Below are positions 52,786-60,967 of a stretch of 64,000 bases of DNA, piece by piece. Under the pieces are notes generated by a model, which saw only the letters and a list, made by a program, of their open reading frames with translations, ran no database searches and was not told the DNA's origin. Source of the DNA: Alcanivorax sp. (GTDB lineage Bacteria > Pseudomonadota > Gammaproteobacteria > Pseudomonadales > Alcanivoracaceae); contig NZ_PBSH01000010.1 of NCBI RefSeq assembly GCF_002726155.1, positions 23,990-87,989 of the forward strand, read 5' to 3'. A program made the translations under genes and the position numbers. The stretch's first letter is position 1. Each line of letters begins with the position of its first letter.

Positions 52786-53072
52786 CAGTCGTCACGCTCG
52801 TCATCAAGCACCTGGCCGGTGCGAGCATCCATTTCAATCTCGCGTACCACCTGATCCCGGGTCAACACCTCAATTTCGTAGATCAGCAAGCCATCGTCAC
52901 GCTCCAGCTCGACCTCCAGCACCCGCCCTTGCGGGTAGCGTTGTTCGAGGGTCTCCAGCAGCGAGGCAAACGACAGAATGGCACCCTGTTGGCGCAACTG
53001 CAGAGCTTCGTCCTGGCTGATGTCATCGGCCACACTGGACAATGAACACACGCACAACAGGGCGATAAACAT
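52785..53072 (-). CDS. PepSY-domain periplasmic protein 1
   Basis: 95-aa protein with a signal peptide ([15 protein letters not shown]) and one PepSY domain ([39 protein letters not shown] in parts). I use ATG at 53072, with AGCAGGGCG upstream; a GTG 11 codons earlier is the alternative. PepSY domains bind and inhibit peptidases or other partners in the periplasm (family knowledge). It is translationally coupled to the response regulator, so it may modulate the kinase. Confidence 0.83.
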   Translation of the reverse strand: MFIALLCVCSLSSVADDISQDEALQLRQQGAILSFASLLETLEQRYPQGRVLEVELERDDGLLIYEIEVLTRDQVVREIEMDARTGQVLDDERDD

Positions 53073-53124
53073 CGCCCTGCTCTTGCGTGGCCGTTGACTC
53101 GGCACTGTGTGGGAAAGCAAGGAC

Positions 53125-53433
53125 TCAGTCCCGCTCTTCGCCCAACACCTCGCCGTTGCTGGCATCAATGTCCAGATCCCACTCCGCACCCTGCGGGTCA
53201 CGCAGTTCAACCTGGTAGATGTAACGGCCATACTCGTTTTCCAGCTCCGTGTCGGTAATCTTCGCATCGGGGTGCTTATCCATTGCTACCTTATCCAGTT
53301 TATCCAGGGACTGGATAGTGCCGTCTTTCACTAGCGAATCGATTTGGCTGTGGGGAACATCATCCGCCTGTACTGCACTCACAGAAGCTAGACCCAATAC
53401 CGCAGCGATCAATGTTGTCTTGGTCAAAGTCAT
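53125..53433 (-). CDS. PepSY-domain periplasmic protein 2
   Basis: 102-aa protein with a signal peptide ending AVQADD and a PepSY domain (MDKHPDAKITDTELENEYGR, YIYQVELRDPQGAEWDLDID, GEVLGEERD). The start follows AAAAGGAGAGCAAAC. First gene of the four-gene operon and about 50 bp before PepSY protein 1; the two are paralogues with the same domain but limited identity. Direct repeats upstream suggest control by the operon's own OmpR-type regulator. Confidence 0.87.
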   Translation of the reverse strand: MTLTKTTLIAAVLGLASVSAVQADDVPHSQIDSLVKDGTIQSLDKLDKVAMDKHPDAKITDTELENEYGRYIYQVELRDPQGAEWDLDIDASNGEVLGEERD

Positions 53434-53478
53434 GTTTGCTCTCCTTTTCGTTGAAGTCGAGAGAAGACTAGCCCACCA

Positions 53479-53519
53479 ACCTGAATGGAACCTGAATCCG
53501 GGCTGACATCGACCTGAAT
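53479..53519 (-). promoter_or_regulatory. 11-bp-phased direct repeats upstream of the PepSY/two-component operon
   Basis: On the minus strand ATTCAGGT occurs three times, at 53519-53512, 53497-53490 and 53486-53479: steps of 22 and 11 bp, so all on one helix face. The skipped slot (about 53508-53501) holds a degenerate copy. This is the binding pattern of OmpR/PhoB-type dimers. The remaining 328-bp gap (53434-53761) holds the luxR promoter side, with nothing else recognised. Confidence 0.72.
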
Positions 53520-53761
53520 CACAGGCAGGAAATGCCCTGCCATCCGGCAACCGTTCAAGCTCCCCTTCTGCCCCCTGAAAACGTGACGCGGTTATCTTTT
53601 TTCCATGGATACGTTATATTTCCCTGATAATTATTCGCGTCCAAGGGTCGGCCATTCACAGGATTCGACCGACAGGACACGGGCCGAGCTGGCCTCTCGA
53701 AGAACACCGCAAAGCTATTCATGGGGGGATGGGGCTGCGGTAAAGGGGGAACGCTGTCTGT

Positions 53762-54886
53762 ATGGACGGATTACTGGATTTTATTGGGGAAATTTACGAA
53801 GCGTCCTACAACCCGGGCCACTGGAACCGGGTGATGACACTACTGTGTGAAAACGTCATGGACGCCCGTTCCGGAGCGATTTTCATTGAGGATCACCAGG
53901 GTGGAACCCGGAGCATGATCGGCTACCACGGCTTGCCCAAGGCCGTGGTAGCGTCCTACCGGTTTGGCATAGGCAAGTATGACTATACCTTTCAAGCTCA
54001 ACGGGATGAGCCCGTCGGCCAGGCGCGGCAAATCATTGACTCCCGGGCAGTGAAAGACGCCCACCCGTATTATTTCCGGCTGATTCTCAAACCCAATGAT
54101 ATCGGCTTCATTTCCGGCATGAACATCTTCCACGACAAGGAATGGCTCGTGGGTATTGGCCTGCACCGATCATTCAGTGCGGAACCGTTTTCCGATACGG
54201 ATATTGCCAAATTACGGCTGCTCTACCCGCACTTCAAACGGGCCATCCGCATTCACCGTGAGTTCCACCGCCTGCGCACACGCCAGCAAACCCTGCACAG
54301 CGCACTGTCGCGGTTTATGCTCGGCCTGATTATTCTTGAACCGGATGGCACGGTGACCTACCGCAATCCGGTTGCCGATGCGCTGCTGGCCCAGCATAAC
54401 GGCTTGGCCCTGACCGGTGCGGGCATCAAAGCTTATTACGCGGATGAAGATGCCCGCCTTGCCCGCCTGATTGCAGAGCAGGCCAAAGCCGCCCCCAAGG
54501 ACATTACCACCCGCAACACCGCCATCGGGCTGCACCATCCAGACCGAGATAACGCGCTGACGGTCATGCTCGCTACCCTGAATGAAGACCAGACACCGAA
54601 CGGTGAGCCCATCAACGGTACCGTAGCACTGTATATTTCCGATCCTGACTCGCCATTGAACATACCGGCAGAGACCCTGCGTTCGCTCTATGAAATGACC
54701 CCGTCAGAATCCAGTGTGGCCATTGCCCTGGCCAACGGCCTGAGCCCCGGCCAGATCGCGGATAACAATGGAACATCCGTCGATACCGTGCGCTCACAGC
54801 TGAAAGCCATCTACAGCAAAATGGGGGTCAACAAACAACAGGATGTGATTCGCACCCTGTTATCCGGCGCCATGCAGGTACGGTGA
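53762..54886 (+). CDS. LuxR-type HTH regulator with PAS-like sensor
   Basis: 374-aa regulator. The C-terminal LuxR HTH is about 310-365 (MTPSESSVAIALANGLSPGQ, IADNNGTSVDTVRSQLKAIY, MGVNKQQDV). The N-terminal half has GAF/PAS character, with LGLIILEPDGTVTYRNPVADALL near 188-210. No receiver domain, so it is not a two-component regulator; a small-molecule ligand is likely. An AGGGGGA lies 13 nt before the ATG. Monocistronic, target genes unknown. Confidence 0.88.
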   Translation: MDGLLDFIGEIYEASYNPGHWNRVMTLLCENVMDARSGAIFIEDHQGGTRSMIGYHGLPKAVVASYRFGIGKYDYTFQAQRDEPVGQARQIIDSRAVKDAHPYYFRLILKPNDIGFISGMNIFHDKEWLVGIGLHRSFSAEPFSDTDIAKLRLLYPHFKRAIRIHREFHRLRTRQQTLHSALSRFMLGLIILEPDGTVTYRNPVADALLAQHNGLALTGAGIKAYYADEDARLARLIAEQAKAAPKDITTRNTAIGLHHPDRDNALTVMLATLNEDQTPNGEPINGTVALYISDPDSPLNIPAETLRSLYEMTPSESSVAIALANGLSPGQIADNNGTSVDTVRSQLKAIYSKMGVNKQQDVIRTLLSGAMQVR

Positions 54887-54925
54887 TCAACGCATTACTG
54901 CACAGCCCGATAAAAATCGGAGACA

Positions 54926-54957
54926 TAAAAAAACCGGCCACGTGGCCGGTTTTTTTA
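54926..54957. terminator. Bidirectional terminator between luxR and fadI
   Basis: Perfect 16-bp self-complementary stem TAAAAAAACCGGCCAC / GTGGCCGGTTTTTTTA between convergent genes. Confidence 0.93.
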
Positions 54958-54974
54958 TTACCAGGTGGGAGCGA

Positions 54975-56261
54975 TTACTTTTCGAGAATCGCGACCACAC
55001 CCTGACCACCCGCAGCGCACACAGAGATCAGTGCACGGCCGGAGCCTTTCTCGTTCAGCAACTTGGCGGCGTTGGCGATAATACGGCCACCGGTGGCAGC
55101 AAACGGGTGACCGGCTGCCAGAGAGGAGCCTTTCACGTTCAGCTTGCTGCGATCGATGCTACCCAACGGCTTGTCACGACCCAGCTTCTCTTTACAGAAG
55201 CTTTCGTCTTCCCACATTTTCAGAGTGGTCAGCACCTGAGACGCAAAAGCTTCATGGATTTCGTAGAAATCGAAGTCCTGCAGGGTGATACCGGCCTTGT
55301 CCAGCATGCTCGGTACGGCGTACGCCGGCGCCATCAACAGGCCCTCTTTCTTGCCGATAAAGTCAACGGCGGCCGCTTCACCCAGGGTCAGGTAGGCCAG
55401 TACCGGCAGACCACGCTCCTTGGCCCACTCTTCTGTGGCCAGCAGCACCGTGGAGGCACCATCGGTCAGCGGAGTGGAGTTGGCCGGGGTCATGGTGCCG
55501 TCCGGACCGCCGAAGCAGGGTTTCAGGGTGGCCAGCTTTTCCAGGGTGGAATCGCCACGCATGTTGTTGTCGCGCTCCAGGCCATTGAAAGGCGTAATCA
55601 GGTCATCCTGCCAGCCATCTTCATAGGATTTGGCCAGGTTCTGGTGAGAGCGCCATGCCAACTCATCCTGCGCTTCACGGGGAATGCCCCACTCAGCGGC
55701 AGTAATCGCCTGGTGCTCACCCATGGACAGACCGGTACGCGGCTCGCCATTTTTCGGGATGTCGGGCATCAGGGATTTCGGGTTCAACAGTTTCAGGCCC
55801 AGCTTGGCGCGCTCGCCATTTGTCTTGGCACGGTTCAGCGCCATAAACACTTTACGGGCATCTTCGTTCACACCCAGCGGCGCATCCGAGGTGGTATCCA
55901 CACCGCCGGCGATGGCGCAATCGATCTGGCCCAGGGCGATCTTGTTGGCCACAAGAATGGCCGCTTCCAGGCCAGTGCCACAGGCTTGCTGCAGGTCGTA
56001 GGCCGGAGTTTCCGGGGCCAGTTTGGAGCCCAATACGGCTTCACGAACCAGGTTGAAGTCACGGGCGTGCTTCATCACTGCGCCTGCGGCCACTTCATCA
56101 ATCTTCTCACCGTGCAGCTTGAAGCGATCGACCAGGCCATCCAGAGCTGCTGTGAGCATGTCCTGGTTGCTGGTGTCGATGTAGGCGCTGTTGGAACGGG
56201 CAAACGGGATACGGTTACCACCAATAATGGCGACCTTACGAACGGCTTTACCTGCCAGCAT
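54975..56261 (-). CDS. fadI: Acetyl-CoA C-acyltransferase, FadI-like thiolase
   Basis: 428-aa thiolase. Nucleophile C94 in QQACGTGLEAA; conserved EIHEAFA and the C-terminal VCAAGGQGV with the second Cys; GSSLAAGHPFAATGGR is the Thiolase C-terminal His loop. It cleaves 3-ketoacyl-CoA in beta-oxidation or condenses acetyl-CoA. The start is MLAGKAVRKV at 56261, after AGAGGAAAAGATT; a longer frame to 56330 lacks a site. Divergent from a FabG4-like reductase across a 323-bp gap containing a PsrA-like palindrome. Confidence 0.92.
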   Translation of the reverse strand: MLAGKAVRKVAIIGGNRIPFARSNSAYIDTSNQDMLTAALDGLVDRFKLHGEKIDEVAAGAVMKHARDFNLVREAVLGSKLAPETPAYDLQQACGTGLEAAILVANKIALGQIDCAIAGGVDTTSDAPLGVNEDARKVFMALNRAKTNGERAKLGLKLLNPKSLMPDIPKNGEPRTGLSMGEHQAITAAEWGIPREAQDELAWRSHQNLAKSYEDGWQDDLITPFNGLERDNNMRGDSTLEKLATLKPCFGGPDGTMTPANSTPLTDGASTVLLATEEWAKERGLPVLAYLTLGEAAAVDFIGKKEGLLMAPAYAVPSMLDKAGITLQDFDFYEIHEAFASQVLTTLKMWEDESFCKEKLGRDKPLGSIDRSKLNVKGSSLAAGHPFAATGGRIIANAAKLLNEKGSGRALISVCAAGGQGVVAILEK

Positions 56262-56374
56262 AATCTTTTCCTCTAGAGATGGACGGTCATCAATGACGAC
56301 GACGGTGGCTAATTTGGCCACGGTATTCACTCGACAGGGCGCAGTCTACCCCCAACCGGGCCGGCCTCATTGGC

Positions 56375-56390
56375 TCAAACGACTGTTTGA
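56375..56390. promoter_or_regulatory. PsrA-like palindrome between fadI and fabG
   Basis: TCAAACGACTGTTTGA fits the fatty-acid regulator PsrA consensus (C/G)AAAC-N2-4-GTTT(G/C) exactly, with N4. It lies in the 323-bp divergent gap, which otherwise shows no gene or terminator. Confidence 0.7.
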
Positions 56391-56584
56391 CGGCCGGGGC
56401 CGGTCAATACACCCGTCACACTGCAGTGATTCAATACGCGCCAGTGTGCGACAGGGCGGATTTTCCTGCCCTACGAAAGAAGGCGTATTTTCAACCCTTC
56501 TTTACGCGCCACCCCTTTAAACCCGTTCCGCTTACCCTAAAGGTAAAGGAACACATTCATCATTCGATGGAAAAGGACAGGACC

Positions 56585-58003
56585 ATGAGCGATACCTATC
56601 AGACGATTGCCAACTCTCCCATGGGCAAGGCGCTATTCGGCGCAATCAACTTGCCGATTCCGGTTATTCTGGAGCGCTGGCAGCCTGGCCAGGCGTCCTT
56701 TATCAAAGGCCGCGTTCTGGTAGGTGCCGCCAATGGTTCCACCGGCATCGCTAGCGTACTGAGCACCCTTAAAGGGTCGCCGGACGCGCAAGTCGCTGTG
56801 CTGGCCAATACCGCCAACGCCACTGACCTGCAGAAACAAGCCGGCAAGCTCGGCGTGGATGCGGACAACTACACCGCCAGCCGCGATGACGACGCCAAAT
56901 TCAAAGGCCTGGTATTCGACGCCACCGGCATCCAGAACCCGGACGAACTGAAAGCCCTGTGGGATTTCTTCCACCCGGTGATTCGCAAGCTGGATAAATG
57001 CGCCCGCGTTGTCGTGATCGGTCGCACTCCGGAAAAACAGGCTGGCGCCGCGCGTGTTGCCCAGCGTGCACTGGAAGGGTTTACCCGCTCCGTGGGCAAG
57101 GAAATCAAGAAAGGCGCCACCGCCCAGCTGGTCTATGTGGATGAAGGTGCCGAAGCGCAGCTGGCGTCTCCGCTACACTTCTTCCTGTCACCAAAATCCG
57201 CTTACGTCTCCGGCCAGGTAGTACGGGTTACCAAAGCCGGTTTCAAAGCTGCCAAATTCGACTGGGATAAACCCCTGGCAGGCAAGAAAGCCCTGGTTAC
57301 CGGTGGTTCTCGCGGCATTGGTGCCGCCATTGCCGAAGTACTGGCCCGTGACGGCGCTACCGTCACCGTGCTGGACATTCCGCCCATGGCCGACGACCTG
57401 AACGCGGTAGCAGCCCAGATTGGTGGTGACACCCTGGAAATGGATATCACCGCTGACGAAGCCCCGGCAGCCATCGCCGCAAAAGCCAAGGCCATTGGCG
57501 GCTATGACGTGGTCGTCCACAACGCCGGTGTAACCCGCGACAAGATGCTGGGTAACATGCCGGAAAAATTCTGGGACATGGTGCTGAACATCAACATCGC
57601 CAGCCAGCTGCGCATTAACGACGCCCTGCTTTCCAGCGGTGGTTTGGGCAAAGGCGCCAGCATCATTTCCATCAGCTCCATCGCTGGCATTGCCGGTAAC
57701 CTGGGCCAGACTAACTACGGTTGCTCCAAGGCTGCGGTAATCGGCATGGTCGATGCGTTCAAGGACGAATACGCCGAGCAAGGCATCACCATCAACGCCG
57801 TCGCACCGGGTTTCATCGAAACCCAGATGACTGCCGCCATTCCCTTCACCATCCGTGAAGCGGGCCGTCGCATGAACGCCATGAACCAGGGCGGTCAGCC
57901 GGTGGACGTGGCCGAAACCATCGCCTTCTTTGCCAGCCCGGCCTCCCAGGGCCTGACCGGCAACGTAGTGCGCGTGTGTGGCCAGATGCTGCTGGGGGCC
58001 TAA
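56585..58003 (+). CDS. fabG: FabG4-type high-molecular-weight 3-oxoacyl-ACP/CoA reductase
   Basis: 472-aa short-chain dehydrogenase of the two-Rossmann FabG4 type; ordinary FabG is about 245 aa. The N-terminal 215 residues form a degenerate flavodoxin-like domain. The active C-terminal domain has TGGSRGIG at 239-246, NAG at 313-315, Ser364/365 and Y378-x-x-x-K382 (NYGCSKAA). It would reduce 3-ketoacyl or oxidise 3-hydroxyacyl substrates with NAD(P)(H). AAAAGGACAGGACC precedes ATG. Pairing with a thiolase across a PsrA-like site suggests a role in acyl-CoA metabolism. Confidence 0.92.
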   Translation: MSDTYQTIANSPMGKALFGAINLPIPVILERWQPGQASFIKGRVLVGAANGSTGIASVLSTLKGSPDAQVAVLANTANATDLQKQAGKLGVDADNYTASRDDDAKFKGLVFDATGIQNPDELKALWDFFHPVIRKLDKCARVVVIGRTPEKQAGAARVAQRALEGFTRSVGKEIKKGATAQLVYVDEGAEAQLASPLHFFLSPKSAYVSGQVVRVTKAGFKAAKFDWDKPLAGKKALVTGGSRGIGAAIAEVLARDGATVTVLDIPPMADDLNAVAAQIGGDTLEMDITADEAPAAIAAKAKAIGGYDVVVHNAGVTRDKMLGNMPEKFWDMVLNINIASQLRINDALLSSGGLGKGASIISISSIAGIAGNLGQTNYGCSKAAVIGMVDAFKDEYAEQGITINAVAPGFIETQMTAAIPFTIREAGRRMNAMNQGGQPVDVAETIAFFASPASQGLTGNVVRVCGQMLLGA

Positions 58004-58043
58004 ACCCGCAGCAGGCCCCATGCTTCACGCAAGAAGCAACAAG

Positions 58044-58072
58044 AAGCCGCGCCCACAGGGTGCGGCTTTTTT
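58044..58072 (+). terminator. Terminator after the fabG gene
   Basis: Stem AAGCCGCGCCC / GGGTGCGGCTT (one G-U pair), ACA loop, then a T-run. Confidence 0.9.
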
Positions 58073-58140
58073 GTGGGCTGCAGGCCACGCTTTCTACAGC
58101 GCCGCTGCAGGAGCCAGAGTGCAGCCCTAAAGCAGTAAAA

Positions 58141-58172
58141 AAAGACCCCGCCGGTTATCCGGCGAGGTCTTT
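58141..58172 (-). terminator. Terminator of the hydroxylase-like gene
   Basis: Stem AAAGACCCCGCCGG / CCGGCGAGGTCTTT with TTAT loop (one mismatch). A run of A just left of it becomes a T-run on the minus strand. Confidence 0.85.
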
Positions 58173-58219
58173 ATATTCCACGCTCTCCCGAGGTGGATAG
58201 CACAAGGAGTCGAGGTTGA

Positions 58220-59161
58220 TCAGGCGGCCTCAGCCACGTCTTTCTGTGCCTTTTTGGCTGCCTTCGCTTCAGCTCGGGCTTTTGCCTTAGCCGCACCACC
58301 GGGCATGAAGTTGCGAACGTCCCAATAGAAGTAACGCTTCAACACGCTATTGGCTTCATCATCATTCTGGCGCCAGCCATACATCTTGGGTTTCTCTTTC
58401 TCGATGGCCAGAGTGCCGAAAATCAGCCAGTCGTAGATGGCCAGGGTAGCCGTCACGTTCTTGGCGGAGTTCGGGCCACGGGAGTGGTGATGGTGATGCT
58501 GGGTCGGAAAGGTAATCACGTGTGCCAGTGCCCACATGGTTTTACGCACCCAGGCCCATTTGTGATTGTGGAAGTACAGATCCCAGTTCCAGTTCACATG
58601 GGTCTGGGCCGCCCACAGACCTTTAAAGGCCGTCGCCACAAGGAAGACTTCCACCAGGCCCAAATACAAACAAGCCAGTTGGAAGGCGTAGTTAGGCATG
58701 ATGAACCACCAGGCCCAGCCATTCACAAAGGTCTGCGTCACAGACAGCTGCCCCTTGCTGTCCTGGCCGCCAGCCAGGTGATGGGGCCGATGGCTCATCT
58801 TGTAGAACGCCTGAACCCACTGCAGCGCCTTGTTCTTCGGGCGGCGACTGTGGGCAAACAGGTGAAAAGAGCCATGCAGGAATTCTTCGATGCAGAAGAA
58901 GGCAATCAGGGTCGGCCAGAAATACTCGCTTTGCAGCCAGGCAAGAGAGCCAGCGCTGGCCGGGAAAAGACCGGTCAACGCCAGGGTAATCAACAGCAGC
59001 ATCAGCGGGCGCTGAATAGCCACCATCATGAAAGTGGCAAGAAACGCGACTTTCCAGTCCTGGCGAGTCTTTCTTCCTTCGCGGGTGCGGCCCGCAAAGA
59101 CTTCCCAGATGGCGGTGATAACGATGAAGGTGGTGACTGACAAGGTCAGTATCTGGTCCAT
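58220..59161 (-). CDS. Sterol desaturase/fatty acid hydroxylase-superfamily protein
   Basis: 313-aa membrane di-iron oxygenase-like protein. His boxes are H96-G-S-F-H100, H124-R-P-H-H128, HNH at about 198-200 and H222-HHHH, as in the fatty acid hydroxylase superfamily; several helices span residues 1-90 and 150-185. The Ala/Lys-rich C-terminus (AKAKARAEAKAAKKA) is unusual. The start MDQILTL at 59161 follows CGGGAGAATACCC. Divergent from a LysR gene, which may control it. Substrate unknown. Confidence 0.88.
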   Translation of the reverse strand: MDQILTLSVTTFIVITAIWEVFAGRTREGRKTRQDWKVAFLATFMMVAIQRPLMLLLITLALTGLFPASAGSLAWLQSEYFWPTLIAFFCIEEFLHGSFHLFAHSRRPKNKALQWVQAFYKMSHRPHHLAGGQDSKGQLSVTQTFVNGWAWWFIMPNYAFQLACLYLGLVEVFLVATAFKGLWAAQTHVNWNWDLYFHNHKWAWVRKTMWALAHVITFPTQHHHHHSRGPNSAKNVTATLAIYDWLIFGTLAIEKEKPKMYGWRQNDDEANSVLKRYFYWDVRNFMPGGAAKAKARAEAKAAKKAQKDVAEAA

Positions 59162-59227
59162 GGGTATTCTCCCGGTTGTTGTTATGCGCATCTCCAAACT
59201 AGACAGACTGTATTTATCTTTCTAATT

Positions 59228-59249
59228 GATATTTGATATAACTAATATC
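59228..59249. promoter_or_regulatory. Inverted repeat at the lysR start
   Basis: GATATT and AATATC with a 10-base spacer, ending directly before the lysR ATG. T-N11-A-like symmetry fits LysR binding; a -10-like TATAAC (59237-59242) lies inside it. Confidence 0.45.
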
Positions 59250-59250
59250 C

Positions 59251-60165
59251 ATGAAACTGAATTTACGCAGTATCGACCTGAATCTGTTGCCCGTCTTCGA
59301 TGCCATAATGGAAGCCGGTCAGCTCTCCCGTGCCGCGGAATCTCTGGGCATGAGCCAGCCCGCAATCAGCGCCGCCCTGCAGCGCCTGCGCCACACCTTT
59401 GGCGACATCCTGTTTGTTCGCACCCACCACGGCATGACACCGACCCCCCGGGCCCGGGAGCTACATGATCAGCTTGGCCCGCAGCTGGTCGCCTTGCGCG
59501 ACACCCTGAACCCGGAAAACCGTTTCGACCCGGCCACCAGCCAGCGTCATTTTCGCATTCTCAGCGTGGATTATTTTGAAATGGTGGTGCTCGGCCCACT
59601 GTTGGCCACGCTCCGGCAGCAGGCTCCCCATGTGGTGCTGGAAATCATTGCTGCCGACGACGACATGCCTGACGAGCTTCACAAGGGCCGGGCGGATTTA
59701 TCTGTGGATGCCTTTGTGGCCGATGACGACCGCCTGCAGCGCAATGTATTGCTTGAAGAAAAGCTGGTCGTCATCGCCCGGCGGGGCCACCCTCACATCA
59801 AGGGGCACTGCAACAAACAGCAATTCCTGGATGCGGAACATGTGGTGCTGCCGAACCGCAACCGGCAGCTACCCCTGGATCAAATTCTCAATGCTCCCGG
59901 TTGGCAGCGGCGCACCGGGGCCCGGGTTACCCAGTTTGCCAGCATACTGGCGGTTTGCGGCGGCTCGGACCTGATTGCCACCGTCCCCGACCGGCTCGCT
60001 CAGCGGTACGCCGAAACCATGCAGCTGCAAGTACTGCCCTTCCCCGTTGCACTGCCACCGGTCCCCATCTACATGATCTGGTCCCCGACCCAGCAACGCG
60101 ACCCCGCCCACCGCTGGCTTCGCCAGCAACTGGAGCACACCATCGCGCAGGAACCTGCCCCTTGA
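59251..60165 (+). CDS. LysR-family transcriptional regulator
   Basis: 304-aa LysR protein with N-terminal HTH DAIMEAGQLSRAAESLGMSQ (about 14-33), PAISAALQRLRHTFGD and FVRTHHGMTPTPRA. The C-terminal effector domain begins about residue 90. It resembles NodD-type LysR members (LRSIDLNLLPVFDAIME). The upstream gap to the divergent hydroxylase-like gene is 89 bp. No Shine-Dalgarno is seen before the ATG, so the transcript may be leaderless. Confidence 0.92.
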   Translation: MKLNLRSIDLNLLPVFDAIMEAGQLSRAAESLGMSQPAISAALQRLRHTFGDILFVRTHHGMTPTPRARELHDQLGPQLVALRDTLNPENRFDPATSQRHFRILSVDYFEMVVLGPLLATLRQQAPHVVLEIIAADDDMPDELHKGRADLSVDAFVADDDRLQRNVLLEEKLVVIARRGHPHIKGHCNKQQFLDAEHVVLPNRNRQLPLDQILNAPGWQRRTGARVTQFASILAVCGGSDLIATVPDRLAQRYAETMQLQVLPFPVALPPVPIYMIWSPTQQRDPAHRWLRQQLEHTIAQEPAP

Positions 60166-60220
60166 ATTCAGGTCCAATCATGACCACATACTGACTATTG
60201 ACGGTAAACAGGACACCCCC

Positions 60221-60739
60221 ATGGGTTTTGGTCGCGTTTTCTTTTTCATTTTCGGTTTTGCCCTGCTGGAAGTACTGGTGCTGGCACAGGTAGCTGGCGC
60301 CATCGGCTGGCCAATCACTATTGTTGCCACGGTGATAACCGCTCTTCTGGGCAGCTATCTGTTCCGCCGCCAAGGTCTGGATACCTGGGTACGCCTGAAT
60401 CAGCGCATGCAACAGGGTGAAATGCCCGGGCAGGAAATGGTGGAAGGCATGATGCTGCTGCTCGGCGGCGCCCTGCTGATCACCCCCGGCTTTATTACCG
60501 ACACCGTCGGCTTTGCCTTGTTACTTCCGGGCTCGCGTCGGTGGATGGCCAACAAGGTGATCCAGAAAGGCTCCCTGCAGGGGTTCACCACCGTGCAAGG
60601 TGCCGGGTTTGCCTACACGCGCAGCCACTACACCGGTGCAGGCCCCAACCCGTTCCAGCAACGGCCGGGCAGCAACGATGACCGGACCACCCTTAGCGGT
60701 GACACCATTGACGGTGAATCACACCGCACAGATCGCTAA
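60221..60739 (+). CDS. fxsA: FxsA membrane protein
   Basis: 172-aa inner-membrane protein of the FxsA family. Helices at about 8-24, 30-48 and 80-100; family signature is LLGGALLITPGFITDTVGFALLLP (about 80-103). In E. coli FxsA reduces F exclusion of phage T7. In many relatives fxsA is followed by groES-groEL; here it is followed by an antiporter gene 228 bp away. CAGGACA precedes the ATG. The C-terminal tail is long and hydrophilic. Confidence 0.92.
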   Translation: MGFGRVFFFIFGFALLEVLVLAQVAGAIGWPITIVATVITALLGSYLFRRQGLDTWVRLNQRMQQGEMPGQEMVEGMMLLLGGALLITPGFITDTVGFALLLPGSRRWMANKVIQKGSLQGFTTVQGAGFAYTRSHYTGAGPNPFQQRPGSNDDRTTLSGDTIDGESHRTDR

Positions 60740-60764
60740 CCCCTTACGCTCCTCGTCTTCTGAC

Positions 60765-60797
60765 CGTCAGCTCGAACACCGCAGGGGCGAGCTGACG
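60765..60797. repeat. Inverted repeat downstream of fxsA
   Basis: Perfect 10-bp arms CGTCAGCTCG / CGAGCTGACG with a 13-nt loop, 26 bp after the fxsA stop. No T-run; it may be a weak terminator or a regulator site. Confidence 0.45.
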
Positions 60798-60967
60798 ACC
60801 AAGTTGAAAACCTCCTCCCTGCCCCAGCACATCACTTTCACTGAATGACAAGAAGAATGCGCCATCCACGGGTCAATGCTGCCCGCCACCAGGTTAGGAA
60901 GTGCTCGCCGCCCCTGCTAGACTGCGCCGCCTCGCGGTAGACTCAGAGCTCGCACGGTGGAGGCACC

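Noticed and set aside
54942..56276. A 444-codon open frame opposite fadI
   Set aside because: Same shadow effect; fadI carries the thiolase active-site residues.
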